Made by a program: the position numbers and the translations under genes. The notes beneath the pieces were generated by a model. The model worked only from the letters and a program-made list of their open reading frames with translations, was not told the origin of the DNA and ran no database searches. Shown in pieces: positions 1 through 5,169 of a stretch of DNA of 5,712 nucleotides. This stretch comes from DASPTH01 sp035623515 (GTDB taxonomy: Bacteria > Actinomycetota > Acidimicrobiia > IMCC26256 > DASPTH01). How positions within the stretch are numbered: position 1 is the first letter of the stretch; the number at the start of each line of letters is the position of its first letter. The stretch spans positions 1-5,712 of the forward strand of contig DASPTH010000273.1 of NCBI GenBank assembly GCA_035623515.1, in the 5' to 3' direction.

Positions 1-313
1 GGAGATCTCCGGGCTGCTCGGGCGGATGCTCTTCTCGGGCGAGGAGCGGATGAAGCCGACCGCGACCCTCTCCGGCGGCGAGACGGTCCGGCTGCTGCTG
101 GCGAAGCTCATGATGGACAGGCCCAACGTCCTCGTCCTCGACGAGCCCACGAACCACCTCGACCTGCCGGCAATCGAGCAGCTCGAGACCGCGCTCGACT
201 CCTACGAAGGCACGCTGCTCCTCGTCTCACACGACCGCGCGTTGCTCGACGCGGTGCGGATCACGCGGGCGGTCGACGCGCGTGGTGCGCCCGCCGACGA
301 CTGGAGACGGTGA
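1..313 (+). CDS. ABC-F family ATPase, C-terminal fragment (5' end outside window)
   Basis: This is the last 103 residues of an ABC-F ATPase, cut by the left edge; the first complete codon starts at base 2. Visible in order are the ABC signature LSGGE (fragment residues 23-27), Walker B with catalytic Glu and D-loop (VLVLDEPTNHLD, 43-54) and the H-loop LLVSHDR (73-79). The EPTNHLD form is diagnostic of ABC-F proteins, which lack membrane segments and act on ribosomes as translation factors or antibiotic-resistance proteins. The lead-in GRMLFSGEE before the signature resembles the second ATPase domain of the YbiT/YkpA-like branch, but the subgroup is inferred. The C-terminal tail after the H-loop is short, with no long charged extension. 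The Walker A motif, first ATPase domain and interdomain linker lie outside the window, so the exact subfamily and role cannot be fixed. The TGA stop at 311-313 directly abuts the stop of the convergent gene. Confidence 0.93.
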   Translation, partial: EISGLLGRMLFSGEERMKPTATLSGGETVRLLLAKLMMDRPNVLVLDEPTNHLDLPAIEQLETALDSYEGTLLLVSHDRALLDAVRITRAVDARGAPADDWRR

Positions 314-673
314 CTACTGCGGCTCGCCCGCGACGACGAGCTCGACTCGCTCGTTGTAGAAACACACCAATCCGGCGATCGTCTCCATCCCGGGAATCGG
401 GTCTTCGTAGCTCCACGCGATGTCGTCGTGGCGGCGGTCGTCGACCAACAGGCTCCAGTACGACGCCTCGCCCTTGAACGGACAGCGCGTGCTGGTGTCG
501 GTCGCCTCCAGCAGTTCCATCTTCACGTCGTCACGGGGGAGGTAGTAGCGCGGCGTGATCGACCCCTCGCGCAACACGCGTGCGCGCTCGGATTCGGCGA
601 CGACCGTGCCGTCGACCTCGACGCGAACGGTTCCTGCGACGTCCTCGACCGTGATGTGATGCGCGCCCGTCAT
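314..673 (-). CDS. DUF427 domain protein
   Basis: This is a small soluble protein of about 119 residues that matches the DUF427 family (Pfam PF04248) over nearly its full length. The family hallmarks are visible in order: a beta-rich start (VRVEVDGTVVAES), YYLPRDDV, CPFKGEASYWSL, IAWSYEDPIPG and AGLVCFYNERVEL. No membrane segment or signal peptide is seen. The biochemical role of the family is not established, so none is assigned. The ATG at 673 is preferred because family members usually begin just before this beta strand. A GTG three codons upstream (682) is possible, since an AGGG lies at 689-686, too near for the GTG (3 nt) and rather far for the ATG (12 nt). The gene sits 22-31 bases downstream of the Rpf-like gene on the same strand and is probably co-transcribed with it. 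Its TAG stop (316-314) touches the stop of the convergent ABC-F gene, leaving no room for an intergenic terminator. Confidence 0.9.
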   Translation of the reverse strand: MTGAHHITVEDVAGTVRVEVDGTVVAESERARVLREGSITPRYYLPRDDVKMELLEATDTSTRCPFKGEASYWSLLVDDRRHDDIAWSYEDPIPGMETIAGLVCFYNERVELVVAGEPQ

Positions 674-704
674 GCCCGGCACCGACCCTGGCTCGACGCG
701 CGGC

Positions 705-1697
705 TCACGGACAACCGCCGCCCCATGGGCCCATGCCCTGCCATTGGTAGAGGTCCCATGCCATCTCGTCCTGGTCGTACGGCGACGCGAGGTTCGCCGG
801 CACCCCGACGAGGTCCTGGCGGCCGGCGTGGTTCGCGGTCGCGTTCCACGTGGCCTCGAGGAACTGGTAGGCGCCGAGGTACGGGCCGGCCGGGTTGACC
901 ACCGAGTAGTTGCCGCCGCTCTCCCGGTTGCGCACGCACGTGAGGAACGGGTCGTCGTGGTGCGGGTTCACGCCCGACGTGCCCTCGTAGGGAGGCGCTG
1001 ACGGCGCCGGTGGCGCGGCGGGCGGGGAGGTCGTGGTGGGAGCGGTGGTCGGCGCGGCCGCGGCCGCGTCGGCGCTGCCGATGGTGGGGGGCGGCGTCGG
1101 TGACGTCGTCGTGGTCGTCGTGCCGGCCACGAGCTGGGCGACCTGCTCGGCTGCTGCCTGTTCCTGTTGCTGCGCCAGCGCGAGCTTGGCCTCCATGTCG
1201 CGACTCTGGCTCTGCAGGTCGGCGAGCGCGCCGGCCTGGCGCTGGCGATCGGCCTCCAAGGCGCGCCGAGTCGTTTGCAGGTCTCTCGTCGCGATCCGCA
1301 ATCTCGTGAAGACGGCGTTGTCGCGCGCGTTCACCTGGTCGATGAGCTCCGCCCGTCGCGCCGCGGTCAGGGCGTCGTTGCTGTCGATGAGCGTCGCCAA
1401 CTGCACGCCGGCTTCCTTGTACGCCAACACCGCGCGCTCACGCGCGTCGTGTCGCGCTCGGCGAGCTCGCACCTCGAGCGTCGCGACGAGGCGGCGGTTG
1501 TCGGCGATCTGGCGACCGAGCGTCTCGTACTCCGAAAGTGCCGCGAAGTAGTGGCCGGCGATCGCGTCCGCCTGCGCGCGCAGTGCTGCTGCGCTCTCGC
1601 CGGTGTCGGCGTCGGCCGCGCGCGGAGCCAGTGTCGTGAACGGCACCACCGAGAGCGCTGCCACGATCAGCAACACTGCGCGCGTCCGGACCAGCAT
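705..1697 (-). CDS. Secreted coiled-coil protein with C-terminal Rpf-like transglycosylase domain
   Basis: This 330-residue protein is predicted to be exported and to cut peptidoglycan glycan strands. Residues 1-30 form a signal peptide: an Arg near the start, a hydrophobic run, then an AxA-like site near ADA-30. Residues 35-190 are an Ala/Arg/Glu/Gln-rich coiled coil resembling the regulatory N-terminal half of PcsB/CwlO-type hydrolases. Residues 192-248 are a low-complexity linker with a six-Thr run (193-198) and many Thr, Pro and Ala. Residues 249-330 form a transglycosylase-like/resuscitation-promoting-factor domain (PF06737 type). It carries RESGGNY with the probable catalytic Glu259, the GAYQFLEATW motif, and Cys254 and Cys329, placed to form the disulfide usual for Rpf folds. 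The domain is complete. The ATG at 1697 is chosen because the signal peptide starts there; no clear Shine-Dalgarno precedes it, so a very short leader is possible. DUF427 follows in the same direction. Domain calls are strong; control by FtsEX, as for PcsB, is only inferred. Confidence 0.92.
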   Translation of the reverse strand: MLVRTRAVLLIVAALSVVPFTTLAPRAADADTGESAAALRAQADAIAGHYFAALSEYETLGRQIADNRRLVATLEVRARRARHDARERAVLAYKEAGVQLATLIDSNDALTAARRAELIDQVNARDNAVFTRLRIATRDLQTTRRALEADRQRQAGALADLQSQSRDMEAKLALAQQQEQAAAEQVAQLVAGTTTTTTSPTPPPTIGSADAAAAAPTTAPTTTSPPAAPPAPSAPPYEGTSGVNPHHDDPFLTCVRNRESGGNYSVVNPAGPYLGAYQFLEATWNATANHAGRQDLVGVPANLASPYDQDEMAWDLYQWQGMGPWGGGCP

Positions 1698-1715
1698 CTT
1701 CGGAGGGATGTGCCC

Positions 1716-1725
1716 ACGCTAGCGT
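1716..1725. promoter_or_regulatory. Palindrome, candidate bidirectional -10 element
   Basis: The perfect 10-bp palindrome ACGCTAGCGT lies in the divergent gap between the Rpf-like gene and aat. Because of its symmetry, TAGCGT (fits TANNNT) occurs on both strands, at 1720-1725 on + and 1721-1716 on -. On the minus strand it would give a leader of roughly ten bases before the 1697 ATG, consistent with the lack of a ribosome-binding site there. On the plus strand it would place a start site some 50 bases before the favoured aat start. No good -35 hexamer is seen on either side. It could equally be an operator half-site or chance. Confidence 0.35.
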
Positions 1726-1767
1726 CATGGAGCAGCCACTGTGAGGCCCGACGCCGGAAGACCACGC

Positions 1768-1771
1768 GGAG
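1768..1771 (+). promoter_or_regulatory. Ribosome-binding site deciding the aat start
   Basis: GGAG lies 8 bases before the GTG at 1780. The upstream in-frame GTG codons at 1741 and 1771 have no comparable site at suitable spacing. This, together with the family-like N-terminus PLEPPPTRWALPSP, favours 1780 as the start. Confidence 0.55.
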
Positions 1772-1779
1772 TGAGAACG

Positions 1780-2442
1780 GTGCCGCTGGAACCCCCACCG
1801 ACCCGCTGGGCGCTGCCCTCCCCTCGGGACCCCGTCGATGGCGACGTCGTGGGCATCGGGGCTGATCTGGAGCCCGGCACGGTGCTCGCCGCCTACCGCA
1901 GCGGCCTCTTCCCGATGCGGCTCCGGGCCGGCGGTCCTCTCGCCTGGTGGTCGCCGGAGCCACGCGGTGTGATCCCGCTCGACGGGTTGCACGTGAGCCG
2001 CTCGCTCCGCCGTTCCTGCTCCCGCTACGAGGTTCGGATCGACCAGGCGTTCGAAACGGTGATGCGCGGCTGCGCCGATCCGCGTCGCCCACACGGGTGG
2101 ATCGACGAAGAGTTCGTTCGGGCCTATTGCGCGCTGCACGAGCTCGGTTGGGCGCACAGTGTGGAGGCCTGGCGCGAGGGCGAGCTCGCGGGTGGGCTCT
2201 ACGGCATCGCGATCGGCGGGTTCTTCGCGGCCGAGTCGAAGTTTCACCGACAACGTGACGCGTCGAAGGTCGCGCTCGTCGGGCTCGTCGAGCGCCTGCG
2301 CGCTGGCGGGGCGACGTTGCTGGACGTGCAGTGGACGACTCCGCATCTCGAGTCGCTCGGCGCGATCGACGTCACGCGCGACGAGTACCTCACGCGGCTC
2401 GAGTCCGCGCTCGCAGTAGGGTGCACGTCGTGGAAACCATGA
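1780..2442 (+). CDS. aat: Leucyl/phenylalanyl-tRNA--protein transferase
   Basis: This cytoplasmic enzyme moves Leu or Phe from aminoacyl-tRNA onto proteins with N-terminal Arg or Lys, creating N-degrons read by ClpS/ClpAP. From the GTG at 1780 it has 220 residues, near the usual size. Family motifs run in order: AAYRSGLFPM (37-46), WWSPEPRGVIPLD (56-68), HGWIDEEF (105-112), HSVEAWREGELAGGLYGIA (126-144), FFAAESKF (148-155), DASK (160-163) and LLDVQWTTPHLESLGA (180-195). Trp107, Glu152, Asp182 and Gln184 line up with E. coli Trp111, Glu156, Asp186 and Gln188, important for substrate binding and catalysis. One visible difference is Lys154, where E. coli has Met in ESMF. The reading frame extends upstream to a GTG at 1741, but the 1780 start has a GGAG 8 bases before it. 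The 3' end overlaps the ArsC-like gene, implying co-transcription and perhaps translational coupling. Confidence 0.95.
   Translation: MPLEPPPTRWALPSPRDPVDGDVVGIGADLEPGTVLAAYRSGLFPMRLRAGGPLAWWSPEPRGVIPLDGLHVSRSLRRSCSRYEVRIDQAFETVMRGCADPRRPHGWIDEEFVRAYCALHELGWAHSVEAWREGELAGGLYGIAIGGFFAAESKFHRQRDASKVALVGLVERLRAGGATLLDVQWTTPHLESLGAIDVTRDEYLTRLESALAVGCTSWKP
2418..2421 (+). promoter_or_regulatory. Ribosome-binding site for the ArsC-like gene, inside aat
   Basis: AGGG sits 8 bases before the GTG at 2430 and 17 bases before the ATG at 2439, so it favours the GTG. It lies within the last codons of aat, so translation of the two genes is probably linked. Confidence 0.5.
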
Positions 2443-2783
2443 TCGTCTACTTCAACCCGGTGTGCAGCAAGGCGCGCGGCGCAGTCGAGATCCTGCGCGA
2501 CAAGGGCGTTGAACTCGAGGTGATCGAGTACCTGAAGGACCTGCCGACCCGTGCCGATCTCGAGCGCATCCTCGACGCGATCCCCGATCCGCCGTCGGCG
2601 CTCGTGCGCAAGGACAAGCGCTTCCAGGAGCTCGGTTTCGTCGAGTCCGACTACCAGACGAGGGCGCAGGTCGTCGACGTCCTGCTCGAACATCCCGAGC
2701 TCATGGAGCGACCGGTGGTGTTCGCCGGCGACCGCGCGCTCATCTGTCGCCCGAGCGAGCGCGTCCTCGAGCTGCTCGACTGA
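2430..2783 (+). CDS. ArsC/YfgD family arsenate reductase-like protein
   Basis: This is a 117-residue thioredoxin-fold protein of the glutaredoxin-dependent ArsC family, which reduces arsenate to arsenite through a single catalytic cysteine. With the GTG at 2430 as residue 1, Cys12 falls in NPVCSKAR, Arg60 in ALVRKDKRF, Arg94 in ERPVVF and Arg107 in CRPSERVL. These are the same numbers as the catalytic Cys12 and the arginines Arg60, Arg94 and Arg107 of plasmid R773 ArsC. This agreement and the AGGG at 2418 support the GTG start. The alternative ATG at 2439 (114 residues) gives a classic ATGA overlap with the aat stop. The length is nearer to YfgD (about 119 residues) than to the 141 residues of R773 ArsC. 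No arsR, arsB or acr3 gene is visible, so arsenic resistance is unproven and a general thiol-reductase role is possible. Confidence 0.92.
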   Translation: METMIVYFNPVCSKARGAVEILRDKGVELEVIEYLKDLPTRADLERILDAIPDPPSALVRKDKRFQELGFVESDYQTRAQVVDVLLEHPELMERPVVFAGDRALICRPSERVLELLD

Positions 2784-2801
2784 CGCTGCACGACGCGAGG
2801 T

Positions 2802-2840
2802 TGCGTCAGTACACCTGGTTATACGGGCTGTACTGACGCA
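2802..2840. terminator. 12-bp inverted repeat, probable bidirectional terminator
   Basis: The arm TGCGTCAGTACA (2802-2813) is followed by its exact reverse complement TGTACTGACGCA (2829-2840), with a 15-base loop. It begins 18 bases after the stop of the ArsC-like gene and lies across the end of the convergent mmpL gene, whose TAA stop (2821-2819) falls in the loop. The position suits transcription termination from both sides. There is no U-rich tract on either strand, as is common for GC-rich actinobacteria, so termination is inferred from position and symmetry. A protein-binding site is the alternative. Confidence 0.6.
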
Positions 2841-5050
2841 GGTTCGGGTTGGGGGGCCGGCCTCGGCGTCGTCACTGGCGTCCGGCGAGCGGCGCTGTCG
2901 ATGTCGAGGCGGGGCAACCAGCCGAGCCACCTCGGGAACCACCAGTTCGCGTCGCCGAGGATCTCCATGATCGACGGCACGAGCATCATGCGGACGATCG
3001 TCGCGTCGACGAGCACCGCGAACGCCAGGCCGAGCCCGAACATCTTGACTTCGGGCGTGAGGTTGGCGATGAAGGCTCCGAACACGAAGATCATGATCAA
3101 CGCGGCGGAGGTGATCACGCGGGCCGTACGCGACAGTCCCAGCACGACCGCTCGACGCGTGTCTCCCGCGATGTCGTACTCCTCACGGATCCGCGTGAGG
3201 AGGAACACCTGGTAGTCCATCGAGAGCCCGAACAGCACGGCGAACATCATCATCGGGATGAACGGCACGATGGGCACGGTGCTGTCGAGGCCGACGACGT
3301 CCTTGAACCAACCCCACTGGAACACCGCCACGGTGACGCCGTACGCGGCGCCGACCGACAGCAGGTTCATCACCGCGGCGGTGAGCGGTATGAGAATGGA
3401 GTGGAACACGAGCATCAGGAGGAGGAACGACAACAGCACGACCGCGGCGATGAAGTAGGGCAGGCGATCGCCGATCCGGTTGCCGATGTCGATGAAGGCG
3501 GCGGTGAGTCCTCCCACGTACGCCTGGGCACCCGACGTCCCGAGCGTGGTCGGCAGGACGTCGTCGCGCAGGGTCTCCACGAGCGACGCCGTCTGCGCGC
3601 TCTCCGGTGAGGTCGTGGGGAACACGGTGAGGATCGCGACCGACGGGTCCTCGGGACTGAACTGCGGCGGGAGCACCTGCGCGACCCCCGGCGTCTTGCT
3701 GATCGCCTCCGACGCGGTGGCCAGCAGCGCGGTGTCGTTCGGCGTGGGCAGTTGGAAGACGACGAGCAGCGGGCCGTTCGACCCGGGGCCGAAGCCCGAC
3801 GAGATCAGGTCGTAGGCCTGCCGCTGGGTGGTCGACGTGGGCAAGTTGCCGTCGTCGGACTCGCCGAGGCGCATGCTCAGCACGGGCCACGCGAGCACCA
3901 GAAGGATCGTGACGCCGAGCACCGCGAAGAACCAGGCGTGCTTCGCGACGATGGTGGCCCAACGGGCCCAGATCGACTCGCTCTCGGCCTGCGCCTGGTC
4001 GTGGTGACGACCGAAGCTCGGGACCTTCCACCGGTCGACGGCGTGCCCGACTGCACCGAGGACCGCCGGGAGCAGCGTGATCGCGGCGAGCATCATCACC
4101 GCGACGACCATCCCCGCCATGTAGCCGAGCTTCGCCACGTAGGGGATGCCCGCGATCGCGAGGCCGCAGATGGCGATGACCACGGTGGAGCCGGCGAAGA
4201 GCACCGCCTGGCCCGCGGTGGCGACGGAGTGCCCGACCCCCTCCTCGACGCCCATGCCCGCAGCGAGGTTCTCGCGGTAGCGGGTGACGATGAACAGCGA
4301 GTAGTCGATGCCGACGCCGAGGCCGATCATCGTCGCGAGCACGGGCGCGAGCGTTCCAATGGTCGTGACCGCGGCGACGATGTTGATGAGCGCGATGCCG
4401 ACACCGAGGCCGAACAGCGCGGTGAGGATCGGCATACCCATCGCCACGACGGATCCGAACGCGAACAGCAGGATGACGACCGCGGCGAGCAGGCCGATGA
4501 GGTCCGCGTTGCCCTGCGGTGGCCGGTTCGCATAGTCGACGACCGCGCCGCCGTACGCCAGCCGCACGCCCGCCCTGGCGGCCGGCAGGGTCGCGTCCTG
4601 GAGCTGGCGGTACGCGTCGAGGCTCAGGTCCTGCGCTTGTGTGTCGTACTGCACGGTGACGAGCGCAATCTTCCCTGCGTGGTTGCCGTTCTTCGACACG
4701 ATCAGGCTTCCGAGCGGGCCGTACGGGTCCGCGACGCTCGACACGTGGGGGATCCGACCGAGCGCCGCGAGGCTCTGCTCGATCGCCGGCTCCACCGACG
4801 GGCTGTTGATGCCGTCGGGCGCGTCGAAGACGACGGTTGCGGTCGCGCCGGAGTAGCTCGGGAACCGCGCCTCGAGCACGTCGACGGCCTGTTGCGACTG
4901 CGTGTGCGGGATCTGGAAGTTGTCGTTGGTGTGCCCGTCGAGGGCGGCCGCGAGCAGCACGGCACCCACCGCTGCGATCAACCACGCGCCGATGAACCAC
5001 CAGTGGCGTCGAGCGGCGGTTCGCCCAAGGCGGTCCAGGAAGCGCGACAC
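2819..5050 (-). CDS. MMPL family (RND superfamily) membrane transporter
   Basis: This 743-residue inner-membrane transporter belongs to the family that exports lipids and other hydrophobic compounds using the proton gradient. The layout is the usual duplicated one: TM1 at about 17-37, an extracytoplasmic domain at about 38-180, a TM bundle at about 183-335, a cytoplasmic stretch, a TM at about 370-392, a second extracytoplasmic domain to about 528, and a TM bundle at about 530-697. The two family signatures are intact: GLGVGIDYSLFIVTRYREN (243-261) and FGLSMDYQVFLLTRIREEY (607-625). Their Asp-Tyr pairs (249/250 and 612/613) match the proton-relay pairs of mycobacterial MmpL3. The last 20 residues or so are rich in Pro and Thr and are probably cytoplasmic and flexible. 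The GTG start at 5050 has AGGAGG 7 bases upstream and leads straight into an MSRFLDRLGR-type N-terminus. A divergent acyl-ACP thioesterase-like gene suggests a lipid link, but the cargo cannot be told from sequence. Confidence 0.95.
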   Translation of the reverse strand: MSRFLDRLGRTAARRHWWFIGAWLIAAVGAVLLAAALDGHTNDNFQIPHTQSQQAVDVLEARFPSYSGATATVVFDAPDGINSPSVEPAIEQSLAALGRIPHVSSVADPYGPLGSLIVSKNGNHAGKIALVTVQYDTQAQDLSLDAYRQLQDATLPAARAGVRLAYGGAVVDYANRPPQGNADLIGLLAAVVILLFAFGSVVAMGMPILTALFGLGVGIALINIVAAVTTIGTLAPVLATMIGLGVGIDYSLFIVTRYRENLAAGMGVEEGVGHSVATAGQAVLFAGSTVVIAICGLAIAGIPYVAKLGYMAGMVVAVMMLAAITLLPAVLGAVGHAVDRWKVPSFGRHHDQAQAESESIWARWATIVAKHAWFFAVLGVTILLVLAWPVLSMRLGESDDGNLPTSTTQRQAYDLISSGFGPGSNGPLLVVFQLPTPNDTALLATASEAISKTPGVAQVLPPQFSPEDPSVAILTVFPTTSPESAQTASLVETLRDDVLPTTLGTSGAQAYVGGLTAAFIDIGNRIGDRLPYFIAAVVLLSFLLLMLVFHSILIPLTAAVMNLLSVGAAYGVTVAVFQWGWFKDVVGLDSTVPIVPFIPMMMFAVLFGLSMDYQVFLLTRIREEYDIAGDTRRAVVLGLSRTARVITSAALIMIFVFGAFIANLTPEVKMFGLGLAFAVLVDATIVRMMLVPSIMEILGDANWWFPRWLGWLPRLDIDSAARRTPVTTPRPAPQPEPASVQPV

Positions 5051-5057
5051 GCCGATT

Positions 5058-5063
5058 CCTCCT
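5058..5063 (-). promoter_or_regulatory. Strong ribosome-binding site of mmpL
   Basis: On the minus strand a full AGGAGG lies 7 bases before the GTG at 5050, within the run GGGGAGGAGGAA. It is the best Shine-Dalgarno sequence in the window and fixes the mmpL start despite the non-ATG codon. Confidence 0.8.
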
Positions 5064-5080
5064 CCCCGATGGCGCCGACG

Positions 5081-5086
5081 AGGCTA
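5081..5086 (-). promoter_or_regulatory. Candidate -10 element for mmpL
   Basis: The minus strand reads TAGCCT here, which fits TANNNT, and would place the start of transcription about 12 bases before the mmpL ribosome-binding site. No convincing -35 hexamer is seen 16-18 bases further upstream, so support is weak. Confidence 0.25.
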
Positions 5087-5159
5087 CGCCGCGCGACCAT
5101 GGCCCCACGGGACCTCTGTGGTCATCGGTGCTCCGGTGGCGCACCTTGACGGTCGATGC

Positions 5160-5165
5160 AGGGAG
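5160..5165 (+). promoter_or_regulatory. Ribosome-binding site of the thioesterase-like gene
   Basis: AGGGAG precedes the GTG at 5170 by 4 bases (6 from the AGGG core). It is the only purine-rich site near the candidate starts. In-frame TTG (5146) and GTG (5128) codons upstream lack one. Confidence 0.5.
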
Positions 5166-5169
5166 CGGT

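Noticed and set aside
1104..1121. Near-tandem GTC/GTG triplet run as a possible repeat element
   Set aside because: It simply encodes the six-Thr run in the linker of the Rpf-like protein; it is a coding low-complexity stretch.
1727..1744. A five-codon ORF (MEQPL) just before aat, possible leader peptide
   Set aside because: It has no ribosome-binding site, no regulatory codons or attenuator hairpin, and the candidate promoter would start transcription inside it.
1033..1865. Plus-strand open frames opposite the Rpf-like gene
   Set aside because: They are Arg/Ala/Ser-rich shadows of a gene with a clear signal peptide, coiled coil and catalytic domain on the other strand.
2244..2942. A 232-codon minus-strand open frame opposite aat and the ArsC-like gene
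   Set aside because: Both genes on the plus strand are certain from conserved motifs, and the antisense product shows no family features.
5095..5125. GACCA...TGGTC inverted repeat in the mmpL/thioesterase gap as a possible operator
   Set aside because: The arms are only 5 bp and far apart, which is expected by chance in this composition, and no regulator gene is in the window to support it.
3752..5149. A 465-codon open frame on the plus strand antisense to mmpL
   Set aside because: The product is highly charged (Arg, Asp, Glu, His) with no recognisable fold, typical of the antisense of a GC-rich coding region.
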